Of a stretch of 64,000 nucleotides of DNA, positions 31,105-41,404 are shown one piece after another. Location: positions 888,001 through 952,000 of the forward strand of contig JAJOZX010001072.1 of NCBI GenBank assembly GCA_023014485.1, written 5' to 3'. A program made the translations under genes and the position numbers. Source of the stretch: Bathynomus jamesi. Its lineage: Eukaryota; Arthropoda; Malacostraca; Isopoda; Cirolanidae. The first letter of the stretch is position 1; the number at the start of each line of letters is the position of its first letter. Under the pieces are notes generated by a model. That model saw only the letters and a program-made list of their open reading frames with translations. It made no database searches and had not been told where the DNA came from.

Positions 31105-31611
31105 AAACAGAAAATAGACGGAGATTACAAAGTAAATGAGTTAAATACACAAGCAAAAAAAAAAAATAATAAAATAAAAAAATTCCCAATCGGCAACTCA
31201 AATTAAAGACCATAAAACCCTCTAAAGATTTTTTCTATAGATAACATAATCTGTAGGCTGCTAAATTACTAAATATAAAAGAACTATATAGATGAAATTA
31301 GACAAAAAAACCAGTACAGAGAACAAAAATTATTATAACGGTTATTAGAACTAGTATTTAATTAAAGCAGGCAATTAAGTGGCACGAATTTAATGAAAAC
31401 AAAGGGAATGGTGCCATCGTCTTACAGAATATTCCAAAATTTCTACAAACAGTCTGAAAAAATTGTTTTCCCAATAGCCAACCAGTTGAAAAGTCCAATA
31501 AACCACCCAGCACCCAAAGATTATAAACGAAAGAAATATTACAATTAAAATGGACACATAAGCATGTTAACAGTTCTTAAAATAATATTTATTTAACCAA
31601 GGCAAACCGTT

Positions 31612-32805
31612 AAGGTTACCGCTTTATTTACAAGAGTCCCGGTAGAAGATCTATTAGTGTTTCTTTCGGAAGAATTGGTTAAGCATAATTTGGCATTACC
31701 TGTGGCTACAATTATAGAATTAATTAAGCTGTGCATAGTAGACTCAAAATTTGTGTTCAATAATGAATATTTTAAGCAGAAATTTGGTATGGCGATGGGA
31801 AACCCTCTCTCCCCCATTTTAAGTAACTTATATATGGAGTTTTTTGAAAGTAAGTTATTAAGGAAGATTCTGCCAAATTATGTTCCATGGTTTAGATATG
31901 TAGATGATGTTCTTTGTCTTTGGCCAGTGACTTTAAATCTCAATGAATTCTTACCCAAACTTAATAATTTAACTCCCTCTATCAATTTTACAGTTGAAAT
32001 AGAAAAAGATTCTTCGGTCCCTTTTTTAGATGTTTTAATATATAGGCCTGGAAAAAAGTTTAAGTACAATATTTACAGAAAACCCACTAATAATTGTTCC
32101 TATATACATTATTATTCTGATCACCACATTAACGTAAAACGATCCGTTCTTTCTACTTTGTTCCTAAGAGGCCTACGAATTTGTAGTCCAGAGTTCATTG
32201 ACGACGAAATTAGTAAAATATACAAAATTGCGTTTGATTTAAAATACCCTAAGAATTGCATAGATAAGTCCTTAAAAATGGCAAAGAAAACCTTCTACGA
32301 AGTAAAGGACAAGATTCCTTATAACACAAAAAATGTTTTAGTGTTACCATTCAGAAAAAATTTCCTTGATCTGCCGAATCTGCTGAGGACTTTTAACGTA
32401 AATATTGCGTTCAAAAATTTAGATGTAATTAAGAATTCATTGATTAAGAACTCCCCTTTAAGTGAACATGGTTGTGTATATAAAATCCCATGCATAATAT
32501 GTAATAAATTTTACATTGGCCAAACTGGTAAGACCCTTGAGTTACGTATTAAGCAGCATCAATACATTATAAGAAGTGGCCAGGAATCTAACGCCATTTT
32601 CATTCACGTAAGAGATACTAATCATCCCATTGACTGGAAAAATGCTTCCAAATTAAGGTTTAGTAAATCTATTGTTAGCAGAAATATACTTGAATCAAGT
32701 GTGATCAAGAATAATGCGGACTTAGTCCTTAATATTAGCCCTGGGCTGTATAAATTAGACTCGTGCATTGTTAGAAAGTTGGCGAAGGGCCTATTGTTTT
32801 CTTGA
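31612..32805 (+). CDS. Penelope-like RT plus GIY-YIG endonuclease, 5'-truncated but open
   Basis: About 397 codons without a break. RT blocks: ALFTRVPVEDLL (block 1-2), QKFGMAMGNPLSPILSNLY (block 4), FRYVDDVL with the catalytic YVDD, then SVPFLDVLIYR. The C-terminal part holds the endonuclease: CVYKIPC, KFYIGQTGKTLELRIKQH and a distal NILESSVI segment. No start codon is assigned because the frame runs in from the inverted repeat at 31612 and the N-terminal RT blocks are missing. Retrotransposition would need the missing half. The open frame suggests a fairly recent insertion. Confidence 0.85.
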   Translation, partial: KVTALFTRVPVEDLLVFLSEELVKHNLALPVATIIELIKLCIVDSKFVFNNEYFKQKFGMAMGNPLSPILSNLYMEFFESKLLRKILPNYVPWFRYVDDVLCLWPVTLNLNEFLPKLNNLTPSINFTVEIEKDSSVPFLDVLIYRPGKKFKYNIYRKPTNNCSYIHYYSDHHINVKRSVLSTLFLRGLRICSPEFIDDEISKIYKIAFDLKYPKNCIDKSLKMAKKTFYEVKDKIPYNTKNVLVLPFRKNFLDLPNLLRTFNVNIAFKNLDVIKNSLIKNSPLSEHGCVYKIPCIICNKFYIGQTGKTLELRIKQHQYIIRSGQESNAIFIHVRDTNHPIDWKNASKLRFSKSIVSRNILESSVIKNNADLVLNISPGLYKLDSCIVRKLAKGLLFS

Positions 32806-33214
32806 CCGCATTCTTGCCCCTTAACGGTTTGCCTTGGTTAAATAAATATTATTTTAAGAACTGTTAACATGCTTATGTGTCCATTTTAATTGTAATATTT
32901 CTTTCGTTTATAATCTTTGGGTGCTGGGTGGTTTATTGGACTTTTCAACTGGTTGGCTATTGGGAAAACAATTTTTTCAGACTGTTTGTAGAAATTTTGG
33001 AATATTCTGTAAGACGATGGCACCATTCCCTTTGTTTTCATTAAATTTTTGCCACTTAATTGCCTGCTTTAATTAAATACTAGTTCTAATAATTGTTATA
33101 ATAATTTTTGTTCTCTGTACTGTTTTTTTTTGTCTAATTTCATCTATATAGTTCTTTTATATTTAGTAATTTAGCAGCCTACAGATTATGTTATCTATAG
33201 AAAAATCTTTAGAG

Positions 33215-33406
33215 CAGTGGTTCTTAACCTGGGGGGCGCGCCCCCCTAGAAACAGGAATTTCTCTAATTGTATTTGTTATTCTCTTAACGAGAGCATGGG
33301 CTAATATTGAGAAGTTATTGAGAATGTTATTTTGATTGAAGGGGGGCGTGGAGGGAAGGACCAATTCCTAGAGGGGGCATGGTAGTAAAAAGGTTAAGAA
33401 CCACTG
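33215..33406. mobile_element. hAT-type MITE with 8-bp target duplication
   Basis: 192 bp with ends CAGTGGTTCTTAACC and its complement, flanked by CTTTAGAG at 33207-33214 and 33407-33414. The inverted left terminal repeat of the host Penelope-like element (near 31215) has the uninterrupted site with a single copy of the octamer, which proves the boundaries. The interior includes G-rich and C-rich runs and has no gene. Confidence 0.95.
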
Positions 33407-33525
33407 CTTTAGAGGGTTTTATGGTCTTTAATTTGAGTTGCCGATTGGGAATTTTTTTATTTTATTATTTTTTTTTTGCTTGTGTATTTAACTCATTTAC
33501 TTTGTAATCTCCGTCTATTTTCTGT

Positions 33526-33566
33526 TTCTCCTTGAAGATGTGAGTATATCACGAAAGCGCTCGGAC
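33526..33566 (+). ncRNA. Hammerhead-like motif, right terminal repeat of Penelope-like element
   Basis: Inverted counterpart of 31062-31104 with the same CTTGAAGA core deviation, stem II GTGA/TCAC around a GTATA loop, GAAA, AGCGCT and the CGG stem I strand. Because the same deviation is shared by both termini it was present in the source element rather than being a recent error. Confidence 0.45.
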
Positions 33567-33639
33567 TTCGTGTTTCCTTTTCCTTTTCCCTGTGGTTGTT
33601 TGCTCATTAATAAGATCACGTGTTATTCTGTGATTTTAG

Positions 33640-33652
33640 TGCATATATATAT

Positions 33653-33735
<83 letters not shown>
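33640..33735. repeat. (AT)n and (AC)n microsatellite cluster
   Basis: Alternating AT, a short AC run, then a long AT run. Similar clusters occur at 35497-35557, 36590-36630 (AC), 38145-38190, 38221-38248, 38372-38435, 39657-39681 and 39770-39799. Confidence 0.9.
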
Positions 33736-33738
<3 letters not shown>

Positions 33739-34305
33739 TATAAAACCGAAACAGATTTGGAATCAGCGTCCCAACAACTACTAGCCCACCCATAATTATA
33801 TCTGATGAAAAATACTTGTTGGCCAGTGTAATTAATGAATTATATTGAAATGAGTAATTAGGGGTCACCAATTTCGGATACAGCCCAAACAAACAATATT
33901 TAATAAGGAGAAAGAAATTACTTTGTTGTTTTGTGTTTAATTAGAAAAATAAATGAATTATTTATTTGTTCAGTGATTAACAATTCTATAACGGTATTTG
34001 TACTATATTACAAATGACTGATTAATTATTAGTAATAAGAAATGGTTACACAGTATAAGCGTTAATGACAAAACACTAATTTAGGTAGGCTAATGGGATA
34101 TGCTGCAGTGAACACACACTAAGTAATTAAGCCAATAATAACTGGGATAATGAAAGTACGGTATGGTACAGTAAATGGATTAGGTCAGTAAAATGAAATG
34201 CATAAAAGAGCAAATAAACAAGCTGATATAAAATACGGTAAGATGGTTGAAACGTTAAAATAATTTAACAGGCTTACTGTAGTCGTAATAGGGAAGTTAG
34301 TTTGC
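33736..34305. other. Spacer, nothing recognised
   Basis: AT-rich sequence without coding signal or terminal repeats that I can identify. Confidence 0.5.
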
Positions 34306-34309
34306 CGGT

Positions 34310-34430
34310 TGTTTGTATACACTTTTAGGCCTACTCGGTTTGTATACACTTTTAGGCCTACTCGGTTTGTATACACTTTTAGGCCTACTCGGTTTGTATA
34401 CACTTTTAGGCCTACTCGGTTAGGCAGAAT
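34310..34430. repeat. 27-bp tandem repeat, four to five units
   Basis: Near-perfect head-to-tail units of TTTGTATACACTTTTAGG plus CCTACTCGG (27 bases). The identity of the units suggests recent expansion. The multiple of three makes a repetitive reading frame on the minus strand, which I treat as chance. Confidence 0.9.
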
Positions 34431-34514
34431 TTGTGGACTTTTCAACTTTGAAATGTGAATAGTCTAGCACGACCTAACAAAACACTGTAGGCCGAGTGGG
34501 GGCCTACAAGAAGC

Positions 34515-34680
34515 TTACCGACCTGTGATTTCGACGGAGACAACTCTGAAGACTGACAAAGTCCTACGTGAAGGTTGACCGTACTGCGTTTCGACGTAGG
34601 TAACTCTGAAGACTGTCAAGGGCTTACGTGAAGGTTGACCGTAATGCGTTTCGACGTAGATAGTCTGAGGACGTATTGAC
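34515..34680. repeat. Roughly 60-bp tandem repeat
   Basis: Two and a half diverged units with TTTCGACGTAGG, AACTCTGAAGACTG and TACGTGAAGGTTGACCG in the same order. They lie directly beyond the LTR-like segment at 34850-35138, on its internal side. Confidence 0.7.
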
Positions 34681-34849
34681 CTACCGGCAGGAGGCTGTTT
34701 TGAGGGCTCGTTGATAGACTTGTTAAAAGGGCGTCGATCGAATTGTGGTGAAGGATGAGTGAACCCAGTACCAGAAGGATGACGCCGGTAGAGTGATGTT
34801 TGCTTCCGGCGGGATGAAATTGTAGGTCGCCTCAACTGTTGATTCGCAT

Positions 34850-35137
34850 CGTGTGTTGTTGAACTGTTGCTTGAAGGATTGAGGCCAGCTGAGGTCGAAC
34901 GGCGCTACGTGAAAGGGGAGATTCACGAGGAGGAGTAATGAGCAGAGTGAGAGCGATTTTTATTGAACTCTGGCTTATATAGACTCGGAAGACGCGTAGC
35001 TTTTCGCGACCCTTTTTGGGAAAAAACAAGCACCCTTTTGTTTCTCTTTCCTTGAAAACAACGTGTTTTTCGGTCTCTGATGATTCCCAGATGTTTGCGA
35101 GCGGCAAGGAAAGGAATTTCTGGTCGGTCTCTACAAG

Positions 35138-35138
<1 letters not shown>
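34850..35138 (-). mobile_element. Candidate LTR (Gypsy-like), minus strand
   Basis: On the minus strand the segment starts TGTAGAGACCGACC at 35136. It has a TATA box (TATATAAG, at about 34974), an AATAAA signal shortly after, and ends near CAACAACACA around 34850. Promoter and poly(A) signal so close together are typical of a compact LTR. No second LTR or pol was found, so it may be solo or a truncated end. The boundaries are inferred from the TG and CA termini only. Confidence 0.45.

Positions 35139-35176
<38 letters not shown>
35138..35176. repeat. (AAT)n microsatellite
   Basis: About twelve AAT units directly abutting the start of the LTR-like segment. Confidence 0.9.
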
Positions 35177-35526
35177 GACATTTTCTTAAAGCGATTCCTT
35201 CAAATGATTAGAGTTAGTTGAAACTTAAATATGTCATTTAAATGTACAAATCATCTCAAAACACGAAAGGAAAAGAACGAAACTAAATACAGAAGAATAA
35301 AAGGTAAAAATCATAACCTAATGTAGAGGGGGTGGGGGTGCCAGTGACAGTGAACGGGAAGAGGTGAGGGGAAAAGAGGCAAAAAGCAAAATTTTAATCT
35401 TCAAAGGGAAGGGAGAAGGGGATACGGTGAGGTGTTAAGGTGAAGGGGTGGTGGAGGCTAGTAAGAACAAATAAATAAAAAATAAAACAATTTTTTGTAT
35501 ATATATATACATATATATACATATAT

Positions 35527-35557
<31 letters not shown>

Positions 35558-35647
35558 GAGGTGGGGTCATAGTGTGAACTTTAGCGGCCACCATCCAAAT
35601 CTGTCCTATTTATAAGAGGGATATAGATACAGAGTATAGTGACGTGA

Positions 35648-35667
35648 CCTAACCTAACCTAACCTAA
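35648..35667 (-). repeat. Interstitial TTAGG repeat
   Basis: Four CCTAA units, that is (TTAGG)4 on the minus strand, the ancestral arthropod telomere unit. Two further units lie near 35699-35708 and two near 37874-37883. The tract is too short for a telomere and is better seen as an interstitial remnant or chance expansion. Confidence 0.6.
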
Positions 35668-35776
35668 TGTAATGTGATTGAGTAATAGAATATAGTAACC
35701 TAACCTAACTCGCATGCATCATCTTTCTACGATACCGCAAGGCGGCCACCATTCAGCTGACATAAATGGGTGGAAC

Positions 35777-36028
35777 CAGGGGTGCAGTGCTGCCGGAGCT
35801 CACCGGAGCGCCGCTCCGGCACCTCTGCAAGAGGAAGTTTGGAGGAATTACCATAACAAGCAACAAAAAAATTGTCTCCATTAATTAATTATCAACAGTT
35901 TAGTGAGTGAGTGCAAACACGAAATACTTAGTCATCGTGTGGCATATATAGAAACAGGATAGGAAATGGCAGGCTTTTGTCAGGCCCACCAGAGCTCCGG
36001 CACCTATAAAATTGGCACTGCACCACTG
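35777..36028. mobile_element. hAT-type MITE, 252 bp
   Basis: The ends CAGGGGTGCAGTGC and CAGTGGTGCAGTGC (complement of the right end) are terminal inverted repeats. The 8-bp duplication GGTGGAAC is exact at 35769-35776 and 36029-36036. Sub-terminal GAGCTCCGGCACC-like segments also pair. There is no coding capacity. Confidence 0.9.
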
Positions 36029-36036
36029 GGTGGAAC

Positions 36037-36584
36037 CTAAATATACAGGTATATACTGTATATAATACAACTCAAAATAGTCCCCCGAGGAAACTTTTAT
36101 GTTACACACAGAATATGCATGGATATTTTTTTAAAGCTATTTTGAATGAAACCACTTCTTTAATTGGTATCACTGACCACTCGATAAACGTGAATGAAAG
36201 CAGAACTTGATATATTTCACGTGATTTATCTAACATTCTTTTTGTATAGTTCCTCAACAAAAACGTATTGAATAATTTATATATCAAATAAGCGATTAAT
36301 ATATTTGAAAAATAGGCATCAACGCACTTAAAATCAAAATGAATGCGCGCATGCGCAGTGGAAGGTGTAGGTGGCGCTGGTAGCAGTTTTCAGGCGAAAG
36401 CAACTGTCCTCGCTGGCTGCAGGACGACCGCTTTTGTATATGTATAAGCGAGGATCGCATACAAATAACGAATTTCAGGTATAAGCGAGTGTAAGAATAA
36501 CGAGGACTCCCCCTATTATCATTATTATTATTATTCCTCTATCCCCCATTCCCATTCCCCCAATATCAGCTACTACCAGTCAGG

Positions 36585-36631
<47 letters not shown>

Positions 36632-37640
36632 ACATAATCAAGTTTAAAAAATTAAAATAAATTTAAAAGGCACCAAGAAACCTAAGCCTGCCCGCGCCCC
36701 ATAGTACTACCCAACCGTCCACGACCCCTTGTTTATTTGTGTATGCAGGGAAACAGTGCTTTTATCACTTCAAAAATTTGATGACATCTTAGATTCCTCA
36801 ATTTATTGAGAAACTTGTCTAAAAGCTATCAACTTTGTACTTCCTTTATTGGCTCACCTCTCATTTTGAAACTAATATCAGCTGCCTAATTAGAGTTTTC
36901 AGTACAAGATATAAGCCTACCCTCATAAATTCTGCTCTTCACTGGATGATTATGTTACCAATAGTGGCTTTAATTTGGCCTCCATAAGTGCTCTCCCCTC
37001 CCGTCTCATTTCAACTGAAAAGTCTCCAGCTTGAATCATAAAATCCTTAATCACTCGATGAAACTTTACATTCCGATAATGAATGTTTTTCAGTTCTTAG
37101 GCTATGACCCTTTTCACCTGCATTAAGAGAGTTATGTGTTACACATTTAACACTTAGGAAAGCTAAGCCTAGACTTTTTTTTACTTTCAAATTAGTCTGA
37201 TGCCTATGGTACAGTATACAATGAAATTCTACTTTATTAAAGATTACTACAGGCAAGATGCAGAATTTCTAAATTATTGAAGAGATGACCTGTTTTGTCT
37301 TTATATTTTATTCTCTGCTGCACGTTAAAATTAGACCACTTGGCACAAATATTCCTTACCGAATTCTTGTTCTGTCAGGTATTACATAAGTTGGTATAAT
37401 TAGTTATCAACTACAGACAGACTTATGACAACCACTAGAAAATTATGTTGCTTTTTCACTTTAAGTCAGTGATACCCAATGGGTGCAGTACCACCCTCTA
37501 AAGTGCGTTTGTAAAGGTTAGAGGGCATTAAGAGTAAGAAGCACCAGGGGAAAGAGCTGAATGATATACAAATTTAAGTACTACATCCATTGTAGCAATT
37601 GTAATATAATGTAAAATTAGATTAGAGCAGTAGTATACTG
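36037..37640. other. Unassigned spacer with an (AC)n tract
   Basis: Mixed sequence with (AC)n at 36590-36630 and no recognised gene or element. Short reading frames have no protein-like motifs. Confidence 0.45.
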
Positions 37641-37734
37641 GCGAAATGCCGAATGCAAATCAGTTGCATGCACCATGATCAATATTTGCAACATTGTATG
37701 TACCATTGTAACATGCCGTTCCAACATTGCATGC

Positions 37735-37866
37735 AACAGGGGGTGGAGGTTAGACCCTCCAAGGGGGAGGGGGGTATGCAAAAATGGGGTGGGGGTTACA
37801 CCCTTCAGTGGGGGGAGAGGGGATTATGCATTAAGGGGGTCGGGTTTAGAGCCTCCAAGAGGGAGT
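37735..37866. repeat. G-rich tandem repeat, about three units
   Basis: Units of roughly 45-57 bases share a GGGGGTNGGGGTTA..CCCTCCAAGGGGG pattern with a TATGCA spacer. They are G-rich on the plus strand, unlike the surrounding AT-rich DNA. Two TTAGG-like units follow at 37874. Confidence 0.6.
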
Positions 37867-37883
37867 GTGATAACCTAACCTAA

Positions 37884-38145
37884 CAAGGATAATAAAACAC
37901 GAGGAGGAGAGAGATGAGAAGATACTTTTGTTGTGACGTCTCAGAGCATTTTTATTCCTTCCCTGAACTCCCTGGGTGGCTTTGGCTCACAGCCATTCGG
38001 CTTAGATACCAGCCATGTCAGAGCCAATCGTATGGTGTAAGCGGAGCACAGTCAGTTTGTTTACAGGGTAAAGAGTCAGAGACACAGCCAGTTGGCTTGG
38101 AATGCAGCCAGAGAAACAGCCAATCGCTTTAGCTTAGAAGCATGT

Positions 38146-38190
<45 letters not shown>

Positions 38191-38369
38191 CATACTGGAG
38201 CCCCGCTTAGAGCACTGTATACATATATATATATATATATATATATATTGGGCAACTGCAGCAGTACAGCCGTTCGCTGGAGCTTCTTGGCGCAAAATGT
38301 CGCCTTCCCTGAACTCCCTGCATAGCTTCAGAACCCAGCCAGTAGGCACAGCCAGTCGTATATGGCTTA

Positions 38370-38412
<43 letters not shown>

Positions 38413-39764
38413 TATCATTTATATATATATATATACACACCCCTTATTTCCATTAACAGACTAAGAGATATATTTGTTTACATGATGTAAATAGAAATAA
38501 AACATACAACTACACCGCTCTGTCGCCTAAATATATATCATTCATGAAATACTTTTGGTAAAGACGACTTAAAATATGTATATACAGTAGATGCAAAACG
38601 GGAATAATACATACAAGATTCATTTTACACATATATTTACAACAAACATAAAATAATAATAATACAGCCAGTAGAGAAGAATTGTATATACATTAGAGCA
38701 AAAACAGAAATAACACACACCCCTGGAGTTTAGTGAATTGAAACCTCCAAGAGGGTATGATATTGTACTCCTGGATCGGAAGGACCGCCTCAATGTCTTG
38801 TCCAACCGTTGCCACAGAACACGCCGAACTCTGTTCATTTAAGAGTCACTGTGTAGAGAGTCTTTGGTTGCCAAAGAAACACGTCGGTAGTTATGTTTTT
38901 ATTAAACAAGTTAATGTTTTCAATCACTTATAATGAATTAAATTTATCTTCACAAAAAGTTAATATTATGAAAATTTCTTTTATGTTACTGAATACAGTA
39001 ATAGTCTAATTTTAATTCTAAGATAATCAGATATACGTTAAATGTTGCTTGAGCCTACTGCCTAACCTACAGTCAGAGCTCCAAGCCCGAATTTCCGTAT
39101 ACAAAACCATAAAACAATTTCCTAACGAGTTGAACTATCCGTCAGCCCGGAGATCCCTCCTAAGATGTTCAACCTCGTCCGTCCTGAATCTGTTTTTCCA
39201 AGCTTCGGGTTCTTATTGGTAATATTGAATGTATGAGTCAATTGCTAAGTCTACTGCCTATCCTACAATCAGACTCCAATTGAAAACCGGTTAATCTTCA
39301 AATTCCCGTTAACGCACTGAAAACCCGCCATTTCATCCCGGAGACCTGTCTCCTCGGAATCTGCCGTAAGGGCGCTGAGCCCCTTCTTATATATTCAAAG
39401 GAACGGAACTTGCCTACGCCACCACGCTAGCAGTTGACGTCACCTGAGAACTTTGGAGAAACGAGTGTCTCACAATCCATTGTGTCTCCCAAGTGCAATC
39501 AAAGATCCGGCTGCGTCACTGGAGTGTGATTTTCGTTCGGGAGGAAATTAGTCATACTCTAGCGTGTGACTTATTGCATGAATGAAAGTATATAAAAATA
39601 ATTGTGTCACCAGGGCGCGACTTTACTTCGATCATAAATCAAATTATAACATATAACATATATATATATATATATATATATACACGCACCAAAACAAAAA
39701 CAATACAGCTAGTAGAGAAGAGTTGTATATGCAGCAGCTGTAAAACCAAAATATACAAGATTTA

Positions 39765-39806
<42 letters not shown>

Positions 39807-39855
39807 CAAACATAAAATGGAAATACAAGCTTCAAGTTCAGTTCCTACCACGCTT
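37884..39855. other. Microsatellite-rich unassigned region
   Basis: (AC)n and (AT)n tracts, and two copies of a CCCTGAACTCCCTG segment (37961 and 38308) with CAGCCA words. A repeated CAGCNAGTAGAGAAGA segment occurs at 38665 and 39706, each next to (AT)n. No gene was identified. Part of 39100-39560 is less AT-rich and could be a decayed LTR, but nothing confirms that. Confidence 0.4.
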
Positions 39856-39859
39856 AAAT

Positions 39860-40925
39860 AATATAGTAAACTCGCACGTAAGCCACATTTACATCCTCAT
39901 TAATTTGTACTACACAATAAATGTGATCTAACATTAATTCACCACTCAAAGTATGCGGGGCTCTATATTCAATATAAAGGGCTTTCAGCTCGTTTAACAC
40001 TATTTTTGTACCCACTTTTCAATTGGGAACAAAATTGTCACGCTCTTTAAACACAGATAGAATACAATCAAAAGCACGCACAAAGATGACAGCGATTGCT
40101 ACATCACCATTAAATTCAAGTTTATAAACACTCCTTTCCAAACGTGCAATTAATCTTTCCTCGCTAACCTTTTCAACTGTAAAATCTTCTTCCCATTTCA
40201 TACCAGCAATTGAAGTATCCTTCTAAATCGTACCGAACAACTACGTCTTATATAAAGATATAATTCTTCAGGGTGAACAGTGAAAGTGAGATCAGGCTTG
40301 TATCGCTCTAGTCCTTTCTACCAAAGTTCATGATATTCCGAGGAGTCTGTACCTTCTAAATACATCTTCAGTTCCAATTCATTCTAGCCTTGTTCGTCCC
40401 GAAACTTGGTAAAATCATCGTGTATTCAACGCATATTCAAGTACCGTGTCAAAATAACGCATATCAGCAGCACGTGGGTCTAATACAGGTTTTAGTTTAC
40501 AGAAACTGACGACTTCAAACATTCTCTCGAGAATGAAACGGTTTCGCATAGGGATAAGGGCGTTATTGTCAGTAGCATTTTTCTACATCAACGTATATCA
40601 TCGCAGTGTTAGTTTGTATCACGATTTATGCATATGGTACAACTAATGGCGTGTGAGGGGTCATCGCTAATATGTTCTCTTTTTGTGCCTACACCTACAG
40701 GTATTTTATAATCGTCCTCACCCCCACTTCTCAACCGCCACGAAGATTCTGTTCATCTCTTCAACTCTTAAATAAATAACATTGCGTTTACCAGAGATTG
40801 ATTGTCTACATTTCGTTTCAAGTACATAATTAATAGCACCAGTATTACGCCTGAATATACGAACAGATTTCAACACGAACACGTCGTATACTGCATTGAA
40901 GATGCTGCTTAATGGAAGCTCCATC
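39860..40925 (-). pseudogene. Decayed protein of a Polinton/adintovirus-like element, unknown function
   Basis: On the minus strand a protein-like sequence continues through several frames: 40924-40718 (FNAVYDVFVLKSVRIFRR), about 40560-40440 (FILERMFEVVSF, then YFDTVLEYALNT), about 40430-40215 (YKPDLTFTVHPEELYLYIRR) and 40201-39865 (a KWEEDFTVEKV start, ending AYVRVYYII). At least two stops and two shifts break it. It lies on the same strand as, and downstream of, the DNA polymerase, so it likely belongs to the same element. I do not recognise the family; a structural protein is possible but unsupported. Confidence 0.45.
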
Positions 40926-41184
40926 TTTTATCACCTTTCTATGAGTCTGCGAGGAGAGAACGTCCAGTCTAGTCAAGCTCTGAGATGGCTGTGAGCCGGA
41001 CGGTGCGCTGTTTGACTCAGTTAGCATGCCTTGCGCGAGCGGAACATGTATCGCGTCTGTTAATACGCGACGTCGAATTCCTGTACGGTGTTGTTCCAAC
41101 ATAAAAACATACTCACGTCTAAATCGTATAAATTAATGTTTAAATTCGCGACCCCATTATACCGGGTAAATGATTAGAGAAATT

Positions 41185-41389
41185 TGGATCAATAAAAGAA
41201 AGCCACCCCCAGCCTTCTTTAGTTAGCTTTATAAGGCTAACTAACGAAAATATAACGACCTAACCTAACCAATCGTTAGGTCAACTGTACGCCCTTGACG
41301 ATTGGTTAGGTTAGGTCGTTATATTTTCGTTAGTTAGCATTATAAAGCTAATTAAAGAAGGCTGGGGGTGGCTTTCTTTCATTGATCCA
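41185..41389. mobile_element. Fold-back MITE, second copy of the 495-697 family
   Basis: Near-perfect hairpin with arms 41185-41280 and 41295-41389. The inner core with CTTCTTTAGTTAG, CTAACGAAAATAT and the CAACTGTACGCCCTTGA loop is the same as at 495-697, but the outermost arm sequence (GGATCAAT, CCACCCCC) differs. It interrupts the decayed Polinton-like coding region. Confidence 0.8.
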
Positions 41390-41404
41390 GAAATTTTCCA
41401 TCTG

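Larger units (their letters stand above)
31021..33605 (+). mobile_element. Penelope-like element with inverted terminal repeats
   Basis: Left 31026-31610 and right 32818-33605 are inverted copies of the same terminal sequence. Between them lies one long frame encoding reverse transcriptase plus GIY-YIG endonuclease. Both terminal copies end in a hammerhead-like motif next to GGAAAAGGAAAAGG. The right copy carries an extra 192-bp hAT MITE. The RT starts mid-domain exactly where the left repeat ends, the tail-to-tail arrangement known for Penelope-like elements. Confidence 0.85.

Noticed and set aside
34310..34430. CRISPR-like array
   Set aside because: Units are contiguous 27-mers without unique spacers in a eukaryotic, transposon-rich context.
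34515..34835. 106-residue frame with repeated YVET..YGQPSR units
   Set aside because: It follows the 60-bp tandem repeat next to an LTR-like segment; the periodicity is that of the DNA repeat and no family is recognised.
35648..35667. A true telomere or chromosome end
   Set aside because: Only four units, surrounded on both sides by ordinary repeat-rich DNA.
38134..38440. Proteins with YIYIYI or VCVCVC stretches
   Set aside because: Translations of (AT)n and (AC)n microsatellites.
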